From contig OZ231126.1 of NCBI GenBank assembly GCA_965153355.1, positions 52,824,001 through 52,888,000 on the forward strand: DNA of 64,000 nucleotides. The letters are read 5' to 3'. Both the position numbers and the translations under genes were made by a program. The stretch's first letter is position 1; every line of letters starts with the position of its first letter. Below, in pieces: positions 19,667 to 30,231 of the stretch. Source of the stretch: Flaccisagitta enflata. Lineage: Eukaryota; Chaetognatha; Sagittoidea; Aphragmophora. Under the pieces are notes generated by a model. That model did not search any database. It was given only the letters and a program-made list of their open reading frames with translations, and was not told where the DNA came from.

Positions 19667-19703
19667 CCTCTAAAAGAGGAACCGAAAATCGGTTCGACGG
19701 GGG
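19667..19703 (+). promoter_or_regulatory. Two hairpins and G run at the 3' LTR border
   Basis: CCTCT-AAA-AGAGG (19667-19679) and ACCGA-AAA-TCGGT (19681-19693) are adjacent perfect 5-bp stems with A3 loops, followed by CGACGGGGG directly before the LTR. The G run is where the plus-strand primer should lie, but a long classical polypurine tract is missing. Confidence 0.55.
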
Positions 19704-20265
19704 TGTATCGAGCCTCCGTCGGACCATATAGTCATGAGAGCCATAAGCCGATCGGTCCGCTCGGAGGAAAGAAATTACGCCGACGAGAAGTCAACAAATA
19801 CGAGATAGATCGAGCTCGTAGCTCAGTTCGTGTTGATACGAGCAACTGATCGTTTCCGCGGAGAGATAAGATTTTAGTTTCAGTAAGAAAATAATAGTCC
19901 GACGACGAGGATAAAGCCCGATACCAATTTCGGTAAAGGCTTTAAAGAGAGACCGAACAGAAGGACTGATCGGACATGATATGGACGTAAGAATAGACGG
20001 ACCGACGATAAAGAAGGAGAATAAAGAAGAAGTCAAAGAATAAAGAAGAAGTCGAAGATAAAGAAGAAGAATAAAGCCGAAGATAAAGAAGAAGAATAAA
20101 GAAGAAGATTATTCGATTCATTATCATCATTGCTCTAATCAATTTACCAATTCATTTTCCCCTCTTTATCCCCAGAATACAAAATTGTACATGCAATTAA
20201 AAGTTGTCGTACTATCGGTTCTTCGTCGGTCGGTCTGTTAGGAATCTTACTGTAGCTACTTTACA
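19704..20265 (+). repeat. 3' LTR of the BEL/Pao element
   Basis: 562 bp, TGTATCG to CTTTACA, matching 8763-9323 except for one substitution and one inserted A. It is followed by the CCCCC duplication. Confidence 0.95.
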
Positions 20266-20397
20266 CCCCCTCTTTATAAGTTGGTAATGTTGCTGATTTT
20301 AACAACGCTGAAATGTGCTGAAGTTGCTAATTTTAACAACATTTCCCACTTTTGACTCTCAAATTTAGCAAAATGACACATTTATAGATGCTGTTTA

Positions 20398-20626
20398 TTT
20401 TTAGTTGCGGACACGCAACTTTATAAGAGGCTTTGTCTGTCGGTCCATCCATTGGTCCGTCCAACCGTCTGTCGGTCCGCAACGCACAAGTTGAGAAGTG
20501 GAAAAACGAGGGTTTTAGATGTTTTTTTTTTTGGTAGGTATGTTGGTGGGGGGCTTGGGGCGTGGATGGGGGTTGTTTGCCCCTGCCCACCCATCCGCAA
20601 TGATGTTGTGACCCCGCATCACTTGT
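20398..20626 (+). mobile_element. Hairpin-family element, GTTGCG subfamily
   Basis: Starts TTTTTAGTTGCG; hairpin AGTTGCG-GACA-CGCAACT; GTCC/GTCG-rich core; CCCCTGCCCACC block; CCGCAAT near the 3' end; terminal hairpin like GTGAC-CCCGC-GTCAC (here one arm is decayed: GCATCAC) and CTTGTT. Close relative at 38188-38422. Lies inside the long-TIR element. Confidence 0.75.
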
Positions 20627-20639
20627 TTTTCAAGTGTTT

Positions 20640-21103
20640 AACTTCATTATAGGTTTCACAAACACTAAAAGTGCTATATCCATTATAGTCAAGAATTTCC
20701 ATTACAGTTTGGGTAGTGATCCGGAAGGGGGAACCATTTTAGGCCGAATTTTGGACTAGAGTTAACACTTAAACCACTATAGTCAGATTTAGACTTGAGT
20801 GGAATAAGATTTTACATCCCTCATTTTCAATTCTAACTAGAGTGTTTTTTTTATTTTACTTACTCGTGGGAATTCTAAAAGTTGGGTTTATTCTATCAGT
20901 GAAAAAAAAACAATTTATTATTTTTTCTTTAATTCTAAACTGATTTTCATTGTTGAGCTGCACCTTTTTTAAAAGCATTTTTTACCCATTTTGAAAAAAA
21001 GAAACATTGAAATTATGTACAAAAATAAAACAATTTATTATAAAGAATAATCTAAGAATTGAAAAAAATCTACATATGACATTTCTTGTTTTAATATTTT
21101 CAG
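20640..21103. other. Interior of the long-TIR element
   Basis: AT-rich, no coding capacity and no transposase fragment recognised. Confidence 0.5.
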
Positions 21104-21422
21104 ACATTACCAACCTATAAAGAAGGGGTTTCAAATGGTTGTGAAATAAGCAACTTTAACACAAAAAAGTTTCATCCCTGTTTTTCCATGTTTTGAGAAG
21201 AGGAGTATCCCAACTTTTTTTCCCCAAAAGGTCTTCCCCCTTGGGCCATCATTTGAGGAAAAAATGAAGAAATTTGAAGATGACGTATTTTGAGAAAAAT
21301 GAGCTAAAACAATTTTTTCCTATGTTTTCTATGTTAAATGCCATTGGTGGAAATGGCAAAGTCGCTGATTTCACAACACCATGTGTTAATATCACTAACT
21401 TTGCATTTACCCAGCTGCAAGG

Positions 21423-21691
21423 TGAGAATTTTGGCGCCTCTTAGGCGCCTGGCGGGGGGATTTAGGCATCTCCAAGGCGCCTTAAGGTGAGGATTTTGGC
21501 GCCTCTGATTCAAGGCGGGGATGTGGGCGCCTCCAAGGCATCTCAAGGCAGGGATTTTGGTGCCTCTGAGGTTCCTTGGAGCAGGAATTTCGGTGCCTCT
21601 GAGGTGCCTGGAGGCAGGGATTTAGGTATCTCCAAGGCACCTTCAGGCAAGGATTTTGGCGCCTCTGAGTTTCTGTGAGGCGGGGATTCGG
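21423..21691. repeat. 32-bp GC-rich minisatellite, array 2, right part
   Basis: Continuation of the array interrupted at 8464, same orientation. It ends at about 21691, directly against a BEL pol fragment, with which it forms one continuous minus-strand open frame by chance. Confidence 0.8.
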
Positions 21692-22291
21692 GCGACTGCC
21701 GACTCGAAGTATGCCGTTGTCGTCAACGAAGGGATTGAGCTTCCGCATCTCTTTATCCTTTACAACAAATTCATGACGGCTGGTTGGTTTATTTATCTTT
21801 CCCGCCTCCAATTGCACCATCACTTCTCCATACTGTTGCCGCTGCACTACCTTGACCAGATGCTTCTGCGCTTCTTCCAGATGAACTTGCATCACTTCCG
21901 GTTTAGGGAGGAGATCCTTTGCCGCCCTTGTCTTCGCCCTTGGGATCATTCGCCATTGCCGTACTACTAGTAGAAGCATAGCGATGATGCGGAGTTTGTG
22001 CATCCATTTACCCCGGGATGCGGCTGCATGCAGTATCGCGTCGAATTCACCTTTTTTTTCTCCTTGAGAGTTGCGTGAACGGAATTGTAACTCTTTTCTA
22101 TAACACTGTGGCAATTCTCCACACGTTTGCACAATTCTCTTCGTCTTTTGCAGCTTTGACGCAAGATGAAAATGTCTCTTGTGGTTGGCAGATGAAATTC
22201 TTGACTCGGCGACGATCATGTTGAAGAGCGCTGGGATGTTGGCACAACTCGCCATGAAGACAATGTCCATCTTTTTGAAGGCGGCGGTCAC
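21692..22291 (-). pseudogene. Fragment of a second BEL/Pao pol gene
   Basis: The minus-strand frame from about 22040 to 21692 reads like the segment between RNase H and integrase in BEL elements: MHKLRIIAMLLLVVRQWR, then EEAQKHLVKVVQRQQYGE, then MRKLNPFVDDNGILRVGSR. It ends there, cut by the minisatellite, so the integrase is missing. The preceding 80 residues are not recognised. It is not a close copy of the intact BEL element in this window. Probable partners are the coding-like remnants up to 24.8 kb on the same strand. Confidence 0.7.
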
Positions 22292-23143
22292 CTCCTCTGC
22301 GACTTCTTCTGTGGTACGAATCGCCGCTGTTTCAATAATCTCCTTTGCCGGACCCCAAAACCATTTTGGTAATTCTGACAGTGTCGGCGTTCGCCACGTG
22401 ACTCAGTTTCTCCAAGCGGGTATAAGTCCTTAATACAAGTGTTTTTCCAGAGTTTTGGTGCGGAACCGTCTTTTGATCCAATCTAGAATGGAAGAGGCGC
22501 ATTGAAGATTGTAGAGATCACAAAGTTCTGAATGGGAAGGAAAAAAGGAGAAAGGAGAAGAAAGGGGGGGGGCGCTAATTACAGCGGGCATTATGTTATA
22601 AAGGGGCCGGTCCATGTCAATATAAGAATGCCCTATACCTGAGGATCCGTAGATTGATGGTTTCTTGATGGGGGATGACGGAAGGGAGGATAATGCGCAC
22701 AACATGGATTTAAGGAAAGTTAATCAGATATGAAAAGAGCTTGCTCGCTTATCTAGGGGAAAAAAGGAGAAATCATGATCTAAACACCAATATATACAGT
22801 AAAGGCAATGATAGAAAAGGCACAGGAAAAATGAGTCCATAATTGAGTCTTGGAAGAGTGGTTGAGTCAAGGGATGGATGATGGAGGAGGAGGATGAGGC
22901 CGGGGATCGAGCCAGAGGATGAGGAGGAGGATGAGGAGGAGGATGAAGATGAAGACGGGGATTGAGCTGAGGAAGGATGAAGAGGATGAGGACCAAGCCG
23001 GAGGTGGAGGAAGAGGGCGGATGAGGAGGATGCGGCGAGGAGGAGGATGAGGAAGAGGATGATGGAGAATGGCGGAGGCGGACCTGGAGAGATATATACA
23101 TGATACACGTGCTGTTTAGTGACAGACAGAATGTCCATCTCTG
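22292..23143. other. Non-coding or decayed stretch with purine-rich block
   Basis: 22292-22440 may continue the decayed BEL coding region on the minus strand. A GGGGGGGGCGCTAATTAC word at about 22565 recalls the MITE end at 6600. 22860-23060 is an imperfect GGA/GAT repeat on the plus strand. Confidence 0.45.
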
Positions 23144-23431
23144 TCAAACCCTCATGTTTTGCAGCATCTTTGAACTTGCGTTTCCACAGCATGTAGTCCG
23201 TCGACGAGAGCTCCTGAAGCGGCTTCTCTGGCCTCCCTTGAGGCCAATCTCTCTAACGCGCATTAGATTGTTGTCGGAGGCTCTCTTCAAGAAAACTTCC
23301 AGCGCCTCACTCTGAGGAAGATGATCCACCACTTCCGGTTGACAACCGTTCACAGTCGCCCAGAGCTTGACGCTAGTTGACCTGAAATGATCGCCACCAA
23401 CTTCAGTGGTTTCATGACCCTGATGGTGCAT
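23144..23431 (-). pseudogene. Coding-like remnant, partly mirrored at 23.9 kb
   Basis: A 95-residue minus-strand frame beginning MHHQGHETTEVGGDHFRSTS. Its first 25 residues are encoded again, on the plus strand, at about 23892-23966 because they lie in an inverted duplication. After about residue 75 the more plausible peptide (MLWKRKFKDAAKHEGLTEMD) is in another frame, so the remnant is shifted. Function not recognised; position between gag-like and pol-like remnants suggests part of a decayed BEL gag. Confidence 0.4.
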
Positions 23432-23965
23432 AGATTACATTTCTAGAAAAAATGAAATCTGTTTTGGGGCGCTTTTTAAAATATCTAAAAAAATAGTACT
23501 ATTTTACTATATTTTTTACCATAACTCTTTGTGACAAATTTTATTGATAATTTTGACTGCAGAGTTAGTTTCAGATGATAGTTTCCGGTTTGTTTGATAC
23601 GTCACACTTTATACTTTTGCAAAAGAAATAGAAGCTTATTTTTTGGTCACATTACTATAAAAAACAATGTTAAATAGCAAAATTTACCTTTTCATTTCTT
23701 TTGCAGAAGTGTATAGTGTGACATATCAAACGAACTGGAAACTATCATCAGAAATCAGATCTGCAGTCAAAATTATCAAAAATATTAATCACAAAAAATT
23801 ATTGTAAAAAATAAAGTAAAATAGTACTATTTTTTTAGATATCTTAAAAAGCGCCCCTAAACAGATTTCATTTTTCCTAGATATGTATTCTATGCACCAT
23901 CAGGGTCATGAAACCACTGAGGTTGGTAGCAATCATTTCAGGTCAACTAGCGTCAAGCTCTGGGC
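23358..23965. repeat. 608-bp inverted duplication (foldback)
   Basis: GCCCAGAGCTTGACGC at 23358 is mirrored by GCGTCAAGCTCTGGGC ending at 23965. The arms stay similar inwards through GCATAGATTACAT, the GAAATCTGTTTTGGGGCG block and AATAGTACTATTTTA, to a short centre near 23640-23690. The outer about 75 bp of each arm is coding-like sequence. No target duplication was seen. Confidence 0.8.
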
Positions 23966-24710
23966 TGCTGTGCGTTGGAGCGAAGGGTTGATTATGATAT
24001 GTGGGAGGAAGATTGATGTTGACATACTGCCCTCCCACTTTGACTGGAGATTTTCTCTTTGTGGTTTTTGTGTACCACACATCTTTGTTGTTAGGTTGCT
24101 GTTGATGCTGTTGATGTTGTTGCCTTTGATGTTGATGATTTCTCAGCGCATCAAAGTCTTGACGGACGTAACGACGCCTTCTTAATTCATCAATTTCCGC
24201 TTGTGCTGCAAGCAAGTCAAATTGACTCTGCTGAAGTTGACGCTGTTGTGCTACATTTTCCTCCATCAAATCTGCAGCATCCTTTTTTAGACGATGCATC
24301 TGACAATCTACTTCCGGAAGCTTTCTCGCTGAAGCTGCTTCTGGCGCTGGCGGCTTCTTTCTCTCTTCCTCCTGCATCTGCCGCGCAAACGCCTCCTCAG
24401 CTGCTTCTTGCATCTTCTTCCTTCTTGACACATCTTCTTTATCGTCCGCCAGCATCTCGTCGAATTTCAACAAATCTGCTGTCGTTGACAAGAGATTTGG
24501 CGCTGTGTTTGTGACTTCTTTTTCAAAGATGACTTCCGGCGCCGTAGGAGGAACAAAAGCAGATGGAGGATGTTGAGGATTGGGATGAGAATGAGGCTGA
24601 GGATAGACGTTGTTGTTTCCTCCTTCTCTCTCTTCTTCTCCCTCTCCTACACTCGACACCTGTTGCTTCACACGAGTTTGTGTTGGATGATGAAATTGAG
24701 GATTGGATCA
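23943..24710 (-). pseudogene. Gag-like coiled-coil and Gln/His/Pro-rich remnant
   Basis: A 242-residue minus-strand frame without a clear ATG (listed start is GTG). Segments: Pro/His/Gln-rich N-terminus, acidic link, a long helical stretch with heptad-like pattern (MQEAAEEAFARQMQEEERKK; EENVAQQRQLQQSQFDLLAAQ), then a Gln/His-rich part and a hydrophilic tail. It is cut at 23966 by the inverted duplication. Orientation and neighbourhood fit the gag N-terminal part of the decayed BEL element, but no Gag signature motif is present. Confidence 0.4.
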
Positions 24711-24854
24711 GTTGGACGTTGACCGTTGTAAAGTAGGGATTGGCTGTGGCTGCGTCCTTGCAACCTCGAGCTGATGCCAAGGTTCCATCTTCTGCTGCTG
24801 CACTGCACCACCTGCTCGATTTACCGTCTTCCAACTTTCCATCTGAGCAGCATT

Positions 24855-25095
24855 CGGAGAAGACTGGGTGGTGTCACAGACATTTGGAGAAAACTAGGTG
24901 GTGTGACAGACAGTCGGAGAAAACTGGGTGGTGTGACAGATAGAGAAAATTTGGCTATGTGACAGACATTTGGAGAAGACTGGGTGTTGTGACAGACATT
25001 TGGAGAAGACTGTGGTGTGACAGACATTTGGAGAAAACTAGGTGATGTGACAGACAGTAGGAGAAACTTGGTGATGTGAAAGAAGTAGGAAAATT
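24855..25095. repeat. 30-bp minisatellite
   Basis: About eight imperfect units of GTGACAGACATTTGGAGAAA followed by ACTGGGTGGT, with 26-30 bp spacing. Confidence 0.85.
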
Positions 25096-25245
25096 ATGAA
25101 AAGTGTGACAGACATGGAAAATTCTGGGTAACGGAGAGGGAGACAATGGTGAATATTTAGTCTTCCACCATCTTGGAATGCAATGACCAACTGACGGACG
25201 ACTATAAAACCTAAGTTTTCCAGCGGCGATAGCCACCTTCATTAG

Positions 25246-25395
25246 TTTTTAGTCGCGTGCACGCAACTCTACAACCCGCTCTGTCCGTCTGTCGGTCCGT
25301 CCATCCGTCTGTCTGTCAGTCGGTCACGATGAGCTTTTTTTCACCGCCCCTGCCCACCCGCAGTGACTAAGGTAGCCGTGTATCCGGCCTTGTTT
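25246..25395 (+). mobile_element. Hairpin-family element, GTCGCG subfamily, internally deleted
   Basis: TTTTTAGTCGCGTGCACGCAACT start, GTCC/GTCT core, CCCCTGCCCACCCGC, then TAGCCGTGTATCCGGCCTTGTT at the end. The middle is shorter than in the 28.3- and 60.5-kb copies. Confidence 0.75.
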
Positions 25396-25485
25396 TTTTT
25401 TACCTCACTGCACCTGTTCAAATGGTCTAGTTTAATGAAATGTTATGTTAGGCAATCTAGCCATTGACAGCAGATGGGTCACATT

Positions 25486-27416
25486 TATAGTGTGATAGCT
25501 CTGCAAGATATACACAGTGATCACTGCAAATCCGGACCAAAGTGTGATTTTTTTCTTACATGATCTTCATGATGTATATGAAAGATTCAGAAGGGGTGCC
25601 CTCATATACAGGTCCTTCGGGGGTCCCTAGGGGCCCCTAAAACGCCCATTGAGAAAACACTTTTCAAAAAAGTGTCATCAAAAAGGGGGTTAAAACAACA
25701 GGAAATGACCTAAATTACCTACATCCAAAGTCCTGTAGAGCAAAATTTTTTCTCTAAAACTGAAAATTTTTGGGTCGGGTACCCCCAAATCTGACTGAAA
25801 AAAACTTTTGGAAAAAAGTCCTCTGAAAGGGGGGTCAAATCAACTGGAAATGACCTAATTTGCCTAGATACAAAGCCTTTAAGACAACTTTTTTTGAAAA
25901 AAAAAAATGGTAAGGAGTCCATCATTCTAGTTACATGGATCCAATGTTATCATGGCTGAGCAGAATGAACAGTGGTTTCACCACTTTTATCATGACTGAA
26001 TAAAATCAACTCAAACTGATCAGTTTAACTGTGACTTTCCAAAAAATAATCTGGTTTTCTAAACTAGAAAGAGGGGTTAGGCATTGGGCAATTAGCCCAA
26101 AGTAGACTATGTAATCTGCGTTTATCTTTCAAAGAAATCATTTCACTATCAGTAGCTGAACAATATAATAAGCTTTTTGTTGAGACTTAAGTGAATCATA
26201 TTTGTAATAGAATAGTCAAAATAAAGACACTGTACTATCTAGAACATATGTATATCGACAGGCATTTTAAGCAATAACTCTGTTAAGAATAAAAAATTTA
26301 TATAAAAATCAGTGAGATTCTGAAACTATTTTGAATTTCTGACCAAATGCCGCAAACCGCATCCTTTTAGCTCAAGGCGTTTAGAATTGACAGGCAAAAC
26401 AAGATTGATACTTCAATAAGAAAATGGCTAAAAAAATGCATCTAGTTTCTTTACAAGTTATTAAGTCTCCTTTCAGATAGATTGGAGGTTTTTTCGACCC
26501 TATTTTTGGTCCTAATTACAGCGCCCAACACCTTTGCTACATTATCTTGGTTTATTTCAACCTCTCTGAATCATTGGGATTGCAACGGAAGCAAATAGGA
26601 GAACATGGCATGTGCTAAGGAATTATTTGAATAAAATTTTAAGCAGGATAGTTATCATGCATTTATAAAAAGCATTTGTGTTTAAGTGCTTAGAAAATCC
26701 ACATACAAATATGTATTGAAACCCAAAGACGTAATATTAAGTATCCGACATGTTTTGGCGGTTTTTCTATGATTCCTATACTGCTAAATTAACCAATCCC
26801 CATACTGTCGATATACTTATGTTCTAGATAGTATACAGCAAATCCTCAGCAAACACGGCAAACACTTCAATGAATCTTGTCAAAGAAAGTCTCACTTAAT
26901 AAAGTTTCTCTAGGTAGCAATACAAATGATAAACTTTACTCACTAGCATCTGTTTTTCCTTGAGAGCATTTACATCTGTATAATTGTGTGCATGGAAGAT
27001 CAGCAGATTTGCAACTGCATCTTTTTGTACAGTTATCTTTTTTGCATCCACATTTTACAAGATCATGGCAGCTTAGTGCAACTTCAGCAATAGTTATCCA
27101 AACTGGCAGCTACTGATTTTCCTTCCTCCCAGCCCAAATATTTTCAAAGTCTTTGAGAAAAAATTTTGCTCTACAGGACTTTGGCAATTTAGGTCATTTC
27201 CTGTTGTTTTAACCCCCATTTTGATGACACTTTTTTGAAAAGTGTTTTCTCAATGGGCCTTTTAGGGGCCCCTAAGGACCCCCAAAGGGCCTGTATATGA
27301 GGGCACCCCTTCTGAATCTTTCATATACATCATGAGGATCATGTAAGAAAAAAATCACGCTTTGGTCCAGATTTGCAGTGATCACTGTATATATCTTGCA
27401 GAGCTATCACACTATA
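25486..27416. mobile_element. Long-TIR element of 1.9 kb, TA target
   Basis: Starts TATAGTGTGATAGCTC and ends with the complement. Arms of about 300 bp (25486-25790 and 27120-27416) include AAATGACCTAAATT and GGGGCCCCTAA words. The 5'-most TA is repeated outside the TAGTGTG end on both sides, suggesting a TA target as in Tc1/mariner-like elements. No transposase. A second copy of the AAATGACCTAATTTGCC segment follows the left arm (25830-25880). Confidence 0.7.
26233..26833. mobile_element. Nested MITE with 29-bp TIR
   Basis: TACTATCTAGAACATA at 26233 is mirrored at 26833; the inverted repeat runs 29 bp to CGACAG with about one mismatch. 601 bp, no coding capacity, lying inside the 25486-27416 element. 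Confidence 0.7.
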
Positions 27417-27511
27417 TGGATATTCTAGCCCTTTCCTCAACAGAACAGACGCTATATATGGTTAGTTTTCCATCTTCCCCTCTTTTTCCCCTCCTGGAGA
27501 TCTCCCTCCCT

Positions 27512-27989
27512 CACAGCGCAATCTGTAGTGACATTAATGCCCCGGGGAATTCCCTGGGAATTCCCCCGTTACAATTATTCATAAGTGAACCGGGCATAGT
27601 CTAATAATATCAGATTTTGATTCTGGGGGAATTCCCCAAGGAATCCCCCAATTAGACTTATTTTCTTTGTTTTTAAACTAAATGGGGCATATGCCCCGTT
27701 AAGTCCCCATTTAGTCCCTGAAGATTTTCACGATAGAAATCGACCTGAAGAAAGCCACTGAAAAAAGGGTTTACTGATTTTTGACGAATCATTTTTGATT
27801 AAACAAAACTAAACTAAATGGAGCATATGCCCTGTTAAGTCCCAGTTTAGTCCCTGAATTATTTTTTTCATTAACTTTTAACGGAGCATAGAACCGGGCA
27901 TATTCAAACTTCAACTTTTTTTACCGGGGACATTGAGGCTTTTGCCCGGGGCATTAATGTCACTTTTTTGTACTACAGATTGCGTTGTG
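27512..27989. mobile_element. TIR element with 5-bp duplication TCCCT
   Basis: CACAGCGCAATCTGTAGT at the left and a near complement at the right (with a 9-bp insertion) flank 478 bp. TCCCT is present at 27507-27511 and 27990-27994. Inside, a 45-bp block with GGGGCATATGCCCC occurs twice (about 27675 and 27808). No gene. Confidence 0.75.
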
Positions 27990-28084
27990 TCCCTTTTCTA
28001 TCTTTCGACGTTATCTTTCTGTTTATTGCGATACTTTTTCAAAAAGTCTGCCAAATGATAATTTTGCAGTAAAGAATACCTGTA

Positions 28085-28330
28085 GGGCTATTGACCATTC
28101 AATGAGAAGGACTAGTAGGCTGTAGGACTAATGACCCATAGAAGTGTATGACTAGTGGGTTGTAGGACTAGTGACCCATAGAAGTGTATGACTAGTGGGT
28201 TGTATGATTACTGGGTTGTATGACTATTGGCACATAGGACTTATGGCTGTAGGATCAGTGAACAGTAGGCTTGTTGAAGCGTAGGACTACTGGAGGTAGG
28301 ACTATCGGGTGTATGATTAGCGGGAGGCCC
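28085..28330. repeat. Tandem repeat with GACTAGTG words
   Basis: About 42-bp units containing GACCCATAGAAGTGTATG and ACTAGTGGGTTGTA, two nearly identical plus decayed ones. The wording resembles the flanks of the hAT MITE at position 1-430. Confidence 0.7.
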
Positions 28331-28336
28331 CCGCCA

Positions 28337-28538
28337 TTTTTAGTCGCGTGCACGCGACTCTACAACCCGCTTTGTCCGTCGGTCGGTCAGTTGGTTAGTC
28401 GGTTGGTTGGTAACACTTTACTTTTTTTTATGATTTTATTTCTTTGACCTCACTGCTCCTGACCAAATGATCTGGTGACGTCAAATATGGCCCCTGCCCA
28501 CCCACACGCGACTTCGGTAGCCGTGTATCCGGCCTTGT
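28337..28538 (+). mobile_element. Hairpin-family element, GTCGCG subfamily
   Basis: TTTTTAGTCGCG; perfect 18-bp palindrome AGTCGCGTGCACGCGACT; CCGCTTTGTCCGTCGG core; CCCCTGCCCACCC; ACGCGACT; hairpin GCCG-TGTATC-CGGC; CTTGT end. Confidence 0.85.
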
Positions 28539-28540
28539 CT

Positions 28541-28963
28541 ATTGTTTTTCCCTCTACGATGTTTTAATCACTGCTTTTAGAAAAAGAAGATATTCCGCCT
28601 CTCCACTCCTTTATACGTGGTTCAAAAGTGCTAAATTCTCTGTACATTTCTCCCCCATTTAAAGCAATAATGCGCGCATGTGGCTCTATGGTTCATTCGT
28701 CGATCTCTCTGTCCAAAACATATAAAAGCGCTTGGCAAATCGCTCAACCACAGAAGAATCTCGTTTTCATTTCACTCTACGTGTTGGTTATAAGGACAGA
28801 GCTAACACGTTATCATGTTTTTAATATGTTTAAACATCATTAACCATATTTATCATATTGATAAGAATAAACGAGACCGTCAAGTGACTTTCAATGTGAT
28901 TTTGAAGCATTGTGTGATGACACTAGAGCCAAATTTTCACTTGTTAACAGGTCATTAATGATA
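28541..28963. other. Spacer between two inverted hairpin-family copies
   Basis: No gene recognised. Confidence 0.5.
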
Positions 28964-29153
28964 AACAAGGGCGGATACACGGCTACCGAAGTCGCGTGCG
29001 GGTGGGCAGGGGCCATATTTGAGGTCACTAGACCATTTGGGCAGCAGCGGTGAGGTAAAAAAAAAAAATCATAAAAAAAGTAAAGTGTGACCAACCAACC
29101 AACCGACAGACGGACAAAGCGGGGTGTAGAGTCGCGTGCACGCGACTAAAAAA
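28964..29153 (-). mobile_element. Hairpin-family element, GTCGCG subfamily, minus orientation
   Basis: Complement of the 28337 copy, with AACAAGG and the 3' hairpin region on the left and the 18-bp palindrome plus AAAAAA on the right. The pair forms an inverted repeat with a 425-bp spacer. Confidence 0.85.
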
Positions 29154-29494
29154 GGTAACCTCATAAGAATTGAAACAATGACCCATTATCACAAGATTCC
29201 ATTATCAGGTAAAAAAATGTTTAGATACCAGTACGACTTGGCGATCAATTCATTTCCATGACGGACGGACAGAGAGACAGAACTTTACACATACTCTTAC
29301 CTGAAGATGAAAGCCTCGTTGATGCTGGTCCAAACAATTGATACGGATCTGAAGAAAGACAAAAAAGAATAACAGAAAATGTATTGCAAAAAAAGAATAA
29401 TTCTATCAGAGTGTCCCTTTTTTGCGCGTCCACCAGAGTCTTCTACCCATATCCCCAATTTCTCATTTCCTTCTTTTCCTATCTCCTCCCCTGC

Positions 29495-29496
<2 letters not shown>

Positions 29497-29537
<41 letters not shown>
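29497..29537. repeat. (CT)n microsatellite
   Basis: About 20 CT units. Confidence 0.95.
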
Positions 29538-29540
<3 letters not shown>

Positions 29541-29691
29541 CCCTAGACGACGGATGAACGACTTTAACACACCGGATTTTCTCTGATAAAAAGAATCACA
29601 TGGAAAAATAAATAAGTCAACTGATTGAAATTTGTTGAAATTTTTTAATCTGACTTTCTTTTCATTTCCTCTCCGACTTGTTTTCCTGTTA

Positions 29692-30231
<540 letters not shown>

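Larger units (their letters stand above)
8763..20265 (+). mobile_element. BEL/Pao LTR retrotransposon, near full length
   Basis: Two LTRs (561 and 562 bp, TGTA...TACA ends) flank a leader, gag, pol with protease-RT-RNase H-integrase order, and an extra 3' gene. The target duplication is CCCCC (8758-8762 and 20266-20270), 5 bp as expected for BEL/Pao. The LTRs differ by one substitution and one single-base indel, so insertion is recent. Catalytic motifs of RT and integrase are intact. The only lesions in gag-pol are two in-frame UGA codons, one of them probably functional. At 11.5 kb it is long for the group, mainly because of about 3.5 kb between pol and the 3' LTR. Confidence 0.95.
8470..21417. 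mobile_element. Long-TIR element (1.44 kb) carrying the nested BEL element
   Basis: Begins CAGCTGGGTAAATGC and ends with the complement. The left arm is 8470-8762 plus 20271-20290, the right arm 21104-21417, about 313 bp each and highly similar. The 5 bases outside each end are CAAGG (8465-8469 and 21418-21422). Removing the element and one CAAGG restores an array unit in phase, matching the unit at about 21475-21505. The 0.8-kb interior has no transposase and holds a hairpin-family copy at 20398-20626. It is non-autonomous; the superfamily is not recognised. Confidence 0.8.
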
